Below, piece after piece: positions 1-9,558 of a DNA stretch of 34,551 bases (its first letter is position 1; the number at the start of each line of letters is the position of its first letter). Location: contig PMZA01000005.1 in assembly GCA_003170595.1 (NCBI GenBank), positions 1 to 34,551 on the forward strand, in the 5' to 3' direction. The stretch is from Armatimonadota bacterium. GTDB lineage: Bacteria > Armatimonadota > Zipacnadia > Zipacnadales > FEN-943. Under the pieces are notes generated by a model. The model made no database searches. It was given only the letters and a program-made list of their open reading frames with translations, and was not told where the DNA came from. The position numbers and the translations under genes are program-made.

Positions 1-317
1 GATGAACAAGAACGCACAAAGCACGCCGATGATTCCCATGTCGTTCTCCCCTCGCCCGTTGGGAACCTCGGCGAGGGCTGCATCGCCGCCGCTGGCTCGG
101 ATGGGGTTCCCTCCGTCAATGGCGGTCGCCAGCGGATCCTGAGGTTCGCCGTCGACCGGCGGGGCGTCGGGAGCGTGTGCCCTGCTGGAGAAAGGAGGCC
201 CACCCGAGCCCGACCACATGCGGCCACGGAGCGACTGCCGCCGTGCTGCGAGGGCCGGCGGGCCCGGTCGATGAGGGCGGATCCCATGCGCAACCAGAGC
301 CGGAGGCAGCCACTCTC

Positions 318-339
318 CAACTGGGGGAGGTCACCCAGT
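318..339. repeat. CAACTGGGG...CCCCAGT palindrome family, copy 1
   Basis: CAACTGGGGGAGGTCACCCAGT. Confidence 0.5.
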
Positions 340-517
340 CAACGGAAGCCTGGGTGATCGTGCATGGGGTCGGCGGGCCCAGGTGTCGGATGGGGGGTGC
401 AGGCGACGTCGTGGCCCACGAGGTCCACCCTTGCCCCAGGCTGCCCCACCAGCAGGCCGGAGATGGAGGTCAGAGCCGGGGCCTGAAGCGGGCGGCAGGT
501 TCCGTCGCCGACGGGTG

Positions 518-542
518 TGATCAACGACAACTAGAATTGCCG
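518..542 (-). repeat. Same repeat, copy a
   Basis: Minus strand: CGGCAATTCTAGTTGTCGTTGATCA. Confidence 0.75.
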
Positions 543-724
543 ATCGTCGATGGATGCGGATCCTGGCGTCACGATGCAACTGCGTTCGACGTGTCGGCTC
601 CAGGGAGCAAGGTTGATTCGCCTAATGACGTCGCTGCCGACGGATTAGAAAGAAACGAAATGAACTGCAGCTCCACCCGCTTGGCGATCGATGAACCGGC
701 GAATTGGGAAATCGATTCCCACCC

Positions 725-743
725 CAACTGGGGAGATCCCCAG
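725..743. repeat. Palindrome family, copy 2
   Basis: CAACTGGGGAGATCCCCAG. Confidence 0.6.
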
Positions 744-922
744 AGGAAAGCCCCTTCGTGCATGCCGCTCTCGGAGAATCGCATTCGGCCATCCCTCCAA
801 GTTCGTCCCTGCCATCGGCCTCTCCGCTCTCGGCCGGCAGGTCCCCGTCCTGCAATATCGGGGTGCCCACGGGTCGTGCGGGCGAATCTCATGCAAAGCC
901 CGGGCCAACGGCAGCCTTTCAT

Positions 923-943
923 CAACTGGAGAATTGCCCCAGT
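923..943. repeat. Palindrome family, copy 3
   Basis: CAACTGGAGAATTGCCCCAGT. Confidence 0.5.
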
Positions 944-1431
944 GCCTCGGAGCCAGGCCGAGAGTGTTTCCGGGCGACTCGCCATGCAGGGCCCAACCGG
1001 GCTTGACGGCCGCAGGGTCCATCTGGCCATGAGGCCACGGCCGCATGCCGGGGCCATCCCTCCGGGAAGCAGAAGCATGCGCCCACCACCACAGGCCTCC
1101 GCCCGGATTCAACTTCGGGGCACGGCTCCGCTTCCACGGCCGCAACCGATCCTGGTCGGGCAACTCGCCATGTGGGGCGGGGAAAAAGTTTTCCGATCCC
1201 AGCATCATGTTCGCCGAATCTACTTTTCGAGAAGGATAAGAGCGATGCAAGAGGGCTCGACCAGCCGACCTGAGCAGGTGCGAGCCACATGATCACAGCA
1301 TCAGACATGCTGAACAGTTCGGCCGGGCCAGGCCAGGTCCGGTGCACATGAGTGGCCGGGGAGTTGGTCGAGGTTTCGTCGCCTCTCTCCCAAACCGACT
1401 CCCGGGCCACCGACAGGGGGAGAGAGACGAC

Positions 1432-2712
1432 ATGGACGTACCGCATGGTGTTGAGCTTGCTCCGGTGAGCGCTCAGGGTTCTGGAGCGTCGACAGACGCC
1501 GTGCCACCCCCGGCGGCGACGAATCCACACGAGCCCGCCAAGGGCGGGGGCTTCGTCAAGCTACCCGCATGGCTCACGACGGATGGGCGGATGCTCGGCC
1601 TGACCCACCGGCAGTTCCGGATCTTCATCCACCTGCTGGCCCACTGCTGGCGGGCGGAAGGGACCAAGCGCACGAACATGATGGCGGGACAGGTGCTCCA
1701 GAGCGTGGCCGAGATCGCCCGGGACCTCCACATCCAGGCATCCCACGTGTACGCCGACGTCCGCCGCATGGTGAAGCTCGGCCTGCTCCACAGGGCCAAC
1801 GGCAGGCTGGTCGTGCTCGACCAGGCCGGCTGGATCGGTTCCGGTCAGGGCAACCCCGAAACCGGGGTGGGCGTGACCGCTACGGTCAATCCATGTAGCC
1901 GAAACGGTCACTGCGGTGTGACCGATACGGCCACTCCCCGTGGCAGGAACGGTCAGACCCCTGTGGCCGATACGGTCACAGGCCGTAGCCGATACGGTCA
2001 CAGTCCTGTAGCCGATACGGTCACAGAAGAGAGCATGTCTAAGGAACACGAGGCCTTGGATACCAAAGCCTCCAGACCTCCTGCGGCGGAGCCCTCAGAC
2101 GTAAAGACGTCAGACGGGGTTTCAAAGGAAAGAGAATCAGACGAGAGATCCGACGACGACGTCAGCCGTGCCTGCGGCACGGCCGACGGCCCGTCGTCGT
2201 CGCCAGGGGTATCGGAGTCTTCATCTAACAACCACAGCAACGGCCACGATGGGAGCCAGTATGCCTCTGGCTCTGCCTCTCCTTCCGAGCCAGATCCTAC
2301 CGGGACCCGCCGGATGGAAAGCCCGGAAGGGTTGGCTCCGACCGCTGCCACCTCCACCGACGAAGTTGACCGGGTTCACGCCTTCCTGCTTGACCGCGGT
2401 CTGACCCCGTCTCAGGCGGACACCCACTCCGGCTCGCTTTCGCTCGCCGAAGCCCGTGCTCTGTTCGCCCAGGTCGAGCATGGATGCCGCTCCAAGGCAG
2501 GCTCGAACCCGGTGGCCATCGTGGTCTCCATCCTGAAGCAGGGGCGAGCCGGGGTCCAGTCCTCCCTCCGCGGCCCCGGTGCCAGGGCCGCCACACGAGC
2601 CGTCCTGGTGGGCACCAGCAGGACCGTCACCGATGAGGAGATGCGTGCCAGCATCGACGGCAACAGGAGACTTCTGGCCAAGAGGAGTGAGGAAGATGAT
2701 CAGCAAGAATGA
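1432..2712 (+). CDS. Replication-initiator-like protein (winged-helix/DnaD- or lambda O-type N-terminus)
   Basis: ORF track gives 1342; ATG at 1432 (MDVPHGVELAPV) follows GGGGAGAG. N-terminal region GGGFVKLPAWLTTDGRMLGLTHRQFRIFIHLLAHCW...SVAEIARDLHIQASHVYADVRRMVKLGLLHR looks like a replication-initiator wHTH. Contains internal iterons and is followed by a DnaC-like ATPase. Confidence 0.65.
   Translation: MDVPHGVELAPVSAQGSGASTDAVPPPAATNPHEPAKGGGFVKLPAWLTTDGRMLGLTHRQFRIFIHLLAHCWRAEGTKRTNMMAGQVLQSVAEIARDLHIQASHVYADVRRMVKLGLLHRANGRLVVLDQAGWIGSGQGNPETGVGVTATVNPCSRNGHCGVTDTATPRGRNGQTPVADTVTGRSRYGHSPVADTVTEESMSKEHEALDTKASRPPAAEPSDVKTSDGVSKERESDERSDDDVSRACGTADGPSSSPGVSESSSNNHSNGHDGSQYASGSASPSEPDPTGTRRMESPEGLAPTAATSTDEVDRVHAFLLDRGLTPSQADTHSGSLSLAEARALFAQVEHGCRSKAGSNPVAIVVSILKQGRAGVQSSLRGPGARAATRAVLVGTSRTVTDEEMRASIDGNRRLLAKRSEEDDQQE
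1873..2026 (+). repeat. Seven tandem iterons, consensus GTRGCCGATACGGTCACAG, alternating 22/23-bp spacing, inside the initiator gene
   Basis: ACGGTCA cores start at 1882, 1904, 1927 (ACGGCCA), 1949, 1972, 1994, 2017; spacings 22,23,22,23,22,23. Confidence 0.9.
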
Positions 2713-3658
2713 GTGCATGAGGTACAGGCTGAGCCGCCCGTACGAAGATCGGGCCAAGCAGGGCCGCTGCCCCGAGGAGTCTCGGTGGGCTGAGCCGGCC
2801 GAATCGCTCTTCTGTGATGTCCGATATACCGATATCGCCTACCAACTGCCCAGCACCATGTCCTATGAGAACAGGCCCTCCTGGTGCGACGGCGAGTGGT
2901 TCGTGCCCCCCGAGGGAGACCACGGCGAGTCTCGGATCGATGCCACAAGCAGGGAGTACGTGGGCCACAAATGCCCCTTCAACTCAGCCGATGACTGCCC
3001 GTGGTGGGAGGAGCGGTTGGGATTCCATCTGGAGCAACGGGCTGGCGATCTCTCGGCCGTCGGCTTCCCGAATTCGAACCTCTACCCGGAAGCAGAACTG
3101 CTGCCGCCGGAGATCGCCGAGAAGGCGCTCTGCTACGTGCGCGACTCACTCAAGAGGCCGATGATGTCCAACGTGGTCATCGTCGGGCCGGTCGGTGCAG
3201 GGAAGACCTCCGTCGCCGCCTACCTGGTGGCCGAGCCCGGTTGGGATCCCACGGCGGCGATCCTGGGTGCCCCCATTGCGGACCTGGCGAGCAAGGCGCT
3301 CATGCTCTCCGCCGACGACCTCTTCGAGCGCCTCAACGAGCAGGTGGAGAAGCGGCTCCTCGAGGTACCACTCCTCATCGTGGATGACCTCGGCACGGAG
3401 ATGGCCTCACCCATCGGGGTGCGCAACTGGCACCGTGTCGTGGACCGGCGGTACAACGACAAGCTGCCCATCATCGTGACCACCAATGCGTCCGACGTGG
3501 ACTCCCTGTTCTCGGATGAGCGCACCCGGTCGAGGTTCATGGCCCGCTGCGAGGTCTGGCGGACGGAGCGGGGTGACTTGCGCCCCTGGATCGAGACGAA
3601 ACGCTCGCAGGACGAGGGCCAGACTGAAAGCGAGACTGAGGATGCGACGGAGGACTGA
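2696..3658 (+). CDS. DnaC/IstB-like AAA+ ATPase (putative helicase loader)
   Basis: Walker A GPVGAGKTS, Walker B LLIVDDLGTE, sensor IIVTTNAS. ATG at 2696 (MISKNECM) after GAGGAAG, overlapping the end of the upstream gene. Confidence 0.85.
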   Translation: MISKNECMRYRLSRPYEDRAKQGRCPEESRWAEPAESLFCDVRYTDIAYQLPSTMSYENRPSWCDGEWFVPPEGDHGESRIDATSREYVGHKCPFNSADDCPWWEERLGFHLEQRAGDLSAVGFPNSNLYPEAELLPPEIAEKALCYVRDSLKRPMMSNVVIVGPVGAGKTSVAAYLVAEPGWDPTAAILGAPIADLASKALMLSADDLFERLNEQVEKRLLEVPLLIVDDLGTEMASPIGVRNWHRVVDRRYNDKLPIIVTTNASDVDSLFSDERTRSRFMARCEVWRTERGDLRPWIETKRSQDEGQTESETEDATED

Positions 3659-4054
3659 TCGCCCCGTCTCAGCAGGCCATCCGACAACGGCGGGCGAGGG
3701 GTCGGGTCGTTGTCAGGGACTGAGAGTTGCCCGTGATCGCCCTGCAGGGCTCCCAGACCCTCCAGGAGCCGAGATCTCGGGCCGCCCCTCCTCATCGCTT
3801 GCCCCATCCGATTCCGATGCCCCACAGGACATCCTGGGAGCTCACGAGCCCAGGTGGTTCACCGGCTCGTGGCATCTAGTCGACGGTCGACCTCAGGCGG
3901 ACGGGCTGACCAACATCACCTGCACGGGAGCCCTCCGAACACATCAGACCTCTGACGTGTGGTGAGACCCGGCAAACGGGGGTGGTCATCGGCCCGATCG
4001 GCTCATGCATCCGGCCAAATCCACCCCACGTCATCTGCCACGGGGTGAGGAGAG

Positions 4055-4987
4055 ATGGAAGACACGCCTTTCATACAGAGGTTGAAGCAGAAGCTTTCGG
4101 AGGAGGACCTGGCGGCCGAGACGGTCAAGCGGACCGTGATAGACGCCAACCAGTTCGAGGTTTGGTACCACGGCACGACCGGGCATGACATCGATCCCGA
4201 CGACATGCAGGTCGTCAACGTGGACTTGAGCGAGTTCCGAGGATGGCTGCAGAGGCAGGACATGAAGCCGTCGAGCGTCCGGCGCAAGTTCGCCAGCCTG
4301 CGAAAGGCCTTCATGCTACTCGCACCGGAGTCGGCCCTGCGACTTCGCTGGCCGAAGCTCCCGCAGGCGCAGGTGGCGGCTCCCTCGGGTCTCACCCGCA
4401 ACGAGCGCAACTCCATCCTGCGGGCCTGCGAGCAGCTGTCGGCTCGGGATGCCCTAGTCGTGGAGCTCGCCCTCTTCACGGGTGCGAGGTCGTCGAGCAT
4501 CGCCAGCATCCGCATGGCGGACATCGAGGCCGGGCAGCGCAGCGGGAGCATCACCTTCCATGGGAAAGGCAACAGGGAATATCGGGTGCCCATGAACCGG
4601 GAGGTGCGGGAGGCTCTGGCCAAGTACTTGGCCGAGCGCCCGCCCGTAGTGCATGACTACCTCCTGGTTCAGGAGCGCTGGCCGTACGAGCGGCTGTCCC
4701 GGTGGGTCTTACATGACATCGTCCACCGACGGCTGACCAAGCACCTCCCGCCCGACGTGGCCAAGAGGATGAAGGGGCTGCATGCATTTCGGCATGACCT
4801 GGCCCGCCGCCTTCTTTCCGGCGACGAGGGCAGGCACGCCCCGATCCCGGTCGGGGACGTCGCCGCCATCCTCGGCCATGCGGACGTCAGGACCACCGCC
4901 GGGATTTATGCCAGGCCCTCGCCGGAGGACATGAAAAGGGCGCTCGACCGGATCGCCGGGGAGGAGGACGAGGAAGACAGCGACTGA
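4055..4987 (+). CDS. Tyrosine recombinase / integrase
   Basis: Catalytic motifs: R in LFTGARSSSIASIR, HAFRHDLARR (HxxR), LGHADVRTTAGIYARP (H...Y). Confidence 0.92.
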   Translation: MEDTPFIQRLKQKLSEEDLAAETVKRTVIDANQFEVWYHGTTGHDIDPDDMQVVNVDLSEFRGWLQRQDMKPSSVRRKFASLRKAFMLLAPESALRLRWPKLPQAQVAAPSGLTRNERNSILRACEQLSARDALVVELALFTGARSSSIASIRMADIEAGQRSGSITFHGKGNREYRVPMNREVREALAKYLAERPPVVHDYLLVQERWPYERLSRWVLHDIVHRRLTKHLPPDVAKRMKGLHAFRHDLARRLLSGDEGRHAPIPVGDVAAILGHADVRTTAGIYARPSPEDMKRALDRIAGEEDEEDSD

Positions 4988-4991
4988 GACG

Positions 4992-5012
4992 AACCGGGGA
5001 AAGGCCCCAGTT
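4992..5012. repeat. Palindrome family, diverged inverted copy
   Basis: AACCGGGGAAAGGCCCCAGTT, just after the integrase stop. Confidence 0.45.
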
Positions 5013-5013
5013 A

Positions 5014-5049
5014 CGGACGGCGGGACGGTCATTAGGTTCCCGCCGTCCG
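5014..5049 (+). other. Hairpin at recombinase 3' end (11-bp stem, 14-nt loop)
   Basis: CGGACGGCGGG acggtcattaggtt CCCGCCGTCCG, 27 bp after the integrase stop. A diverged second copy is at 14378-14415. Confidence 0.75.
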
Positions 5050-5517
5050 GGTCGTGGCGCATCACCAACTCCCTACCTCCCGGGGCCCCTGTTCTCGAGA
5101 CACGACGCAAGCCGACCGGGGCATTGCACCCATGCTCTGCGAGCGGTCGGTCACGGCATAACCAGTTATCACTTGCCGCGATCGAGGCTCCTGCTGGCCT
5201 CGGCGACGGTGGACTCGATCTTCCGCAGGTGGACGTGCCCGGGGTGGCACGGACGGGAGGTTGAGGTGGCGGCACAGACGCTGACCAGCTCCGAGCGGGA
5301 TCATGCGGCCCAGGCCGTCAAGCGTCACGAGGAACGCCCACGTCCCGTCGACACGGCCGACCTCACCGGCCTTTGCGGTGGTGATCCGGCCGTCATGCTG
5401 CCGATCAGTTCCACCAGTGGCCGCCGAGACCGGTACGGCCTGAGAGCCGATGGACCAAGGAAACACCATTTCCCGGCGGATCCGTAGCGGCCCCCCGGGC
5501 TTGGTTCGCCGGGAACG

Positions 5518-6507
5518 TCATGGGCGATCGAAGCAGTTGACCGACCGCCATTTCACAACATAGGCGTACGAGTTCCCAGCGCCCTGAGAGTAGTTCGGGT
5601 CGTAGACCTGTGGCTGAGTGTAGTAAAGCCCGAACCCGTGAGCTAGGGCGCTCAGCGCCATGCCAAGAGTGTGGGGCTTGGGCCCGAACGGAGCCAGCAC
5701 GAGACGGCCTTTTGCCGCTCCCCATTGCTCACAAACCCTGGAGACCCGCTCAGCGTCCCAAGCTGACACGACGAGGAGGCGCGGGGATGCCTGAGGTGCG
5801 GACGGCATGACTTGCCGCAGCGTCCGCCACGTCCGGATGCTCCCGATACCGTTGGGCGGATAGGGGAGTATGCATTTCACGTCTTCTGCTTTGACTTCCC
5901 CCGAGAACATATCGAATAGACTGGCCACGCTCAGTGGCTCGAAGCCGACTGAGATGACTATCCCTCCCACCTCCTTGTGCCCTACGGCGTAGCCCGGCAA
6001 GAGGTCACACTGTAGCGGGTTGAGGGCCAACTGATGAGCCGTGTAGGACTGGGGTGCCACCGAGGTGTAGGTCACGATAAGGCTATGGATTGCTTCGGAG
6101 CGCACGAAGTGTTTCAGTAGAAAACAGAAGAAGCGCTTTGGCATGGAGCTTATGTCTAGGATCACGGCGCGGCCGTCGGCCTCGTCCACTAACCAGCGAC
6201 CGCAGTCGAGAAGCTCATCCTCAGACGCCAGAAGCTCTGCCTCTCTAGGGGTGACTCCTACCCCGGCCGCCTCAAGCCTTTCGCGGTTGGCCTCGGTCTT
6301 CTGGCGACACAAGTCGGTGAAATTGGGATACTGGCCGGGCGGGTCGTTGACCTGCAGGAGATCGAGCCCTTGGCCCCCTGGGGCCGCCATGCGAATCGGG
6401 ACGCGTGTGCATCTCTCCTCTGAGCCTAACGTCCCTACTACCAGGTAGGGCAAGTCTCGAATGAACACGTTGCGCACGAATTCCAGCTTCCCACCAGGCA
6501 GCCTCAT
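5518..6507 (-). CDS. Uncharacterised 329-aa protein, fourth gene of the methylase/PRTase/ATPase operon
   Basis: ATGA overlap with the upstream ATPase gene (ATG at 6507, TGA 6506-6504). Motif AVILDISSMPKRFFCFLLKHF; no family assigned with confidence. Confidence 0.8.
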   Translation of the reverse strand: MRLPGGKLEFVRNVFIRDLPYLVVGTLGSEERCTRVPIRMAAPGGQGLDLLQVNDPPGQYPNFTDLCRQKTEANRERLEAAGVGVTPREAELLASEDELLDCGRWLVDEADGRAVILDISSMPKRFFCFLLKHFVRSEAIHSLIVTYTSVAPQSYTAHQLALNPLQCDLLPGYAVGHKEVGGIVISVGFEPLSVASLFDMFSGEVKAEDVKCILPYPPNGIGSIRTWRTLRQVMPSAPQASPRLLVVSAWDAERVSRVCEQWGAAKGRLVLAPFGPKPHTLGMALSALAHGFGLYYTQPQVYDPNYSQGAGNSYAYVVKWRSVNCFDRP

Positions 6508-8549
6508 TCGAGATCACCCAAGCTCATCTGCTGTTCCTGGAGATGCTCAGCCCTGTCGGTTCCTTGGCGGAGTCCGCGTCGTGCCAAGGCGATCTCCCTA
6601 TCCTCGAAGATCCACTGCCAGACTTCCTCAACCTTGGCGTAGTAAGGCTCTTTGACTCGGCTGTACGGTATCCCAGTGACTGGCGACAGGAGCGGGTGTA
6701 AGTAGAACTTCCTTCGCTGGGGTTTGCCCTTCACCTTGGGGGTGTGACGTCGCTCCTCGAAGTACCCCCAGCCTACGCCCTCCTCCAGAAAGTCGGACAC
6801 CTTCCTGCCCGCAGCCGCAGAATGCAGTTCCAACTCCTCGAGCGAGAAACCACTATGGCCCGGGTTGGACATGGTGCTGCTCTTGACCACTGCCTCCTTC
6901 ACGGCAGCTGCGAACCGGTACGCGAAATCCTCGCGGCGAGGGCCACCTCCGTGCTCCCGAAGGTTTCGCTCTTGCCACTCAACCGACGCATCATAGATGC
7001 CGTAGGTCTGCACCTGTACCGGAAGCGCTTCACTGCCGAGGGGCTCTATCCCCTGCTTGGTGGCGACGTCCCAGATGCGACTACAGATCAGCAAGAACGC
7101 GTAGATGTTGCCTCCGGAGAGATAGACTATCGTGTTCCAGCCATAGTATTTCTTGGTATCGTTCGCCAGAGACGCCAGTCGGAATAGCGCGGCCTGCACC
7201 CTCTCCTTGTGCCACCATCGGCGCATCCAAGGTCGACCTGCCGAAAGCCGGAGGATCTCGTCAACGTCCTGCTTACGGGCAAGGCGTTGTCTGACCCACA
7301 CCGTTGCCAGGAGAGCATCCAGGGGATCTTCGCCAATGCTCACGAGCCGTCCCAGCGCCTCTCTCAGCGCAGGTTCCATGTCCCCCCAAAGCTGCTGACA
7401 CACCCGCTCAGGACCAAGCGAGTATTTTTCGGCCTCCGACTCGGCCGTCCAGCCACCGTACATAGCCTTAAGCTCTTTCGTCTCTAGGCCCCGGCCGCAG
7501 AAGGCCTCGATCCGCTTCTTTGCTACGTCAGCTGCGAACTTCGGGAACACCCATTCTCTCTGGCTTTCCCGCCTCATGAGTATGCGTGACAGGTCGATGC
7601 GCACGTAATCCCTCTGCGCCTCGACGGTCGCTTCCGACCCCCATACTCTCAGCTCCCTTCCCCAGTCGTGGGTCCGTACGCCGAGCTTGTAGAAGGCGAC
7701 CGGATCTCGGCCTTTGATCAAGGTATTGACTACTCGCTGCAGCGTCGCACCTTGACTGCCGCCCAACGCCTGCAGTTCCTCATACTGGTCGATGCAGACG
7801 AAGAGAGGCACGCTTCGTGTGGCAGAGCTGAGTTCCGAGAGCAGGTTGCCCATGCGGTGCAGCGGCTTGTCGGGGAGCGTCTTGGATGCCCATATGTCAT
7901 CAGGCACCGACTCCATGTTCATGTTCAGGAAGCTCTCCCAAGTGGCCAAGCGGGAGCGTGCCCGGCCCAAGAGATCGCCCAAGCTATCCGAGCCGTCGTA
8001 GTAACCGTACCAGCAAGCCCATCCGGCAATGTCGCATGCGACATCTCCAGGACCCCGGCCTGCCTGGTCGATGCCCAACCAGTCTCTGAACTCGCCCTCG
8101 CCGTCCTGGAAGATCAACTGAAGGGCCCGAAGGTACTCTATAAGCAGGTGGTGTGTGAGGAAATCCGCTGCGCAGGCAGCTCCGACCTCCGCTTGGGTAC
8201 CACTTCGAGCCGAACCAGTTCGCCGGCCGAACGTGTGGAAGCCTGCTCGTACCAGGTTGATCGAGATGCCGACAAAGGGTGCCACGTTGGCCAGCGCCCC
8301 AGGAGGGGACCCATGTTTCTTCAGCCAGTTGTTCATCACGACATACCGGATCAGGTTCAGGAGCATAGTCTTGCCAGAGCTGAGTGCGCCTGTCAGGACG
8401 ACGTTCTTCGGCTCGAACAGACTGAGAGTCTCCCCAATCAGAATCTCCGGGCTGAAAAGCTCGCCGTACTCAGGAAGATCGATGAGCTCGGTTGCCATGG
8501 CGTCCACAAAGGGGTTCCTGACAGCCCGATCGTCCGATCCCATGATCAT
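6504..8549 (-). CDS. P-loop ATPase (ORC/CDC6- or STAND-like) with probable C-terminal winged-helix region
   Basis: Walker A LTGALSSGKTMLLNLIRY, Walker B-like VPLFVCIDQYEELQAL; C-terminal KVKGKPQRRKFYLHPLLSPVTGIPYSRVKEPYY. ATGA overlap with the upstream stop supports a start at 8549 (MIMGSDDRAVRNP) rather than 8609. Confidence 0.82.
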   Translation of the reverse strand: MIMGSDDRAVRNPFVDAMATELIDLPEYGELFSPEILIGETLSLFEPKNVVLTGALSSGKTMLLNLIRYVVMNNWLKKHGSPPGALANVAPFVGISINLVRAGFHTFGRRTGSARSGTQAEVGAACAADFLTHHLLIEYLRALQLIFQDGEGEFRDWLGIDQAGRGPGDVACDIAGWACWYGYYDGSDSLGDLLGRARSRLATWESFLNMNMESVPDDIWASKTLPDKPLHRMGNLLSELSSATRSVPLFVCIDQYEELQALGGSQGATLQRVVNTLIKGRDPVAFYKLGVRTHDWGRELRVWGSEATVEAQRDYVRIDLSRILMRRESQREWVFPKFAADVAKKRIEAFCGRGLETKELKAMYGGWTAESEAEKYSLGPERVCQQLWGDMEPALREALGRLVSIGEDPLDALLATVWVRQRLARKQDVDEILRLSAGRPWMRRWWHKERVQAALFRLASLANDTKKYYGWNTIVYLSGGNIYAFLLICSRIWDVATKQGIEPLGSEALPVQVQTYGIYDASVEWQERNLREHGGGPRREDFAYRFAAAVKEAVVKSSTMSNPGHSGFSLEELELHSAAAGRKVSDFLEEGVGWGYFEERRHTPKVKGKPQRRKFYLHPLLSPVTGIPYSRVKEPYYAKVEEVWQWIFEDREIALARRGLRQGTDRAEHLQEQQMSLGDLE

Positions 8550-9547
8550 TTCCCCCCAGCGTGCGGGATTCGCCGGAACAGCGGATACCAGCTCGGAGCT
8601 TCGTGCCATATGAGTGGCAACGTGTTGTTCGGCGTGCTATAGCAGGGCACCACGAGAGCACCTGAGTCTTTGTAGCCGAAGGGGCCGTAAGGGGCTTCGT
8701 CGAGGTCATCAAGCCGCTCCATGACCCGCTCGGCTGACGTCTCGACTATCGAGCGAAAGGTTGGCCAGTCTGGGAGTTCCCCGGGCGTAGGGTTGGGCCT
8801 AACACAAAGCTGATCCGGCACCACAACAACAGGCTCAATCCGCACTCCCTCGATGGATCCGAGCTTGTTGGCTCCCGTCTCAAGCATCACCAAGGGGACA
8901 AAAATGCACGGCTGGTCCGGCCGCAGTCGGGCAGCCACCTTCTTGAGGCACCCGGCGGCTTGCGTGCCAGTGCCGACGAAATCCTCCATCACTATGATGC
9001 CGACCTTCTTCTCCGCTTCGGCCTGGGCCAGGGCCGCCTCTGGGGCGGGGCGCAGTTGCAGAGGCCTTGGAGCGACGATCTGGTTCTCCTTGAGGAACTC
9101 GCCGACCGCGCAGCTTTCGGTAATGTGGAACCATGCATGGTTCGCCAGTAGCTCGCGCAGTACCGATGGCCAGGACGGATCCAGCAGATCGTCGCCAGTC
9201 TTCCGTTGTTCCTCCACAATCCAAGGAACAATGACACCCCTGAGTGCTTCCCGATAGAGCGAATCCCGTTCATCACGGCTGACGAAGTGAATGTAGGCAA
9301 CCATCCTTAGCAGAGCCTGGCGCTGTTCGGGTTCTGGGAGATTGCCGAGCCATTTCTCCAGGCGCACATCGAACTCGCCGTCCTCAGACGATGCACTGTG
9401 GTCGCAGTACCTAAGTTCGGCGTGATAGAGAAGCTCGTCAAGCAAGTGGCGAAATGACGATGGGATATAGCCGCTCTTCTCGTCCAGTGGCGAGTTATCC
9501 CATTCAAGCGCCCACTGGTAGAGCTGGTTCTTGGGCGTCATACGCAT
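8546..9547 (-). CDS. Phosphoribosyltransferase-like protein (PRTase-CE-type)
   Basis: PRPP-loop-like motif KVGIIVMEDFVGTGTQAAGCLKKVA. Start at 9547 (MRMTPKNQLYQWALEWDNSPLDEKSGYIPSS) after a G-rich SD; the upstream extension to 9706 overlaps the methylase gene. Confidence 0.7.
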   Translation of the reverse strand: MRMTPKNQLYQWALEWDNSPLDEKSGYIPSSFRHLLDELLYHAELRYCDHSASSEDGEFDVRLEKWLGNLPEPEQRQALLRMVAYIHFVSRDERDSLYREALRGVIVPWIVEEQRKTGDDLLDPSWPSVLRELLANHAWFHITESCAVGEFLKENQIVAPRPLQLRPAPEAALAQAEAEKKVGIIVMEDFVGTGTQAAGCLKKVAARLRPDQPCIFVPLVMLETGANKLGSIEGVRIEPVVVVPDQLCVRPNPTPGELPDWPTFRSIVETSAERVMERLDDLDEAPYGPFGYKDSGALVVPCYSTPNNTLPLIWHEAPSWYPLFRRIPHAGGK

Positions 9548-9558
9548 CCCCCCCAGGG

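Noticed and set aside
177-1292. 371-aa + strand ORF and overlapping minus-strand ORFs in the left region
   Set aside because: Several frames are open at once as expected for GC-rich DNA; no recognisable domains, and low-complexity composition.
1873-2026. CRISPR-like array
   Set aside because: The units are 22/23 bp with the conserved core and no unique spacers of fixed length; the array is in frame inside a gene.
3678-3715. CGACAACG...CGTTGTC inverted repeat after the helicase-loader gene
   Set aside because: Could be a terminator, but there is no U-tract and the loop is long; too weak to call.
1432-4987. Complete prophage
   Set aside because: The replication and integrase genes are phage/plasmid-like but no capsid, terminase, tail or lysis genes were recognised in the window.
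7668-8642. 324-aa + strand ORF opposite the ATPase gene (and similar long antisense ORFs such as 19933-21033 minus and 32878-33768 plus)
   Set aside because: They are antisense to genes with clear catalytic motifs and show no domains of their own.
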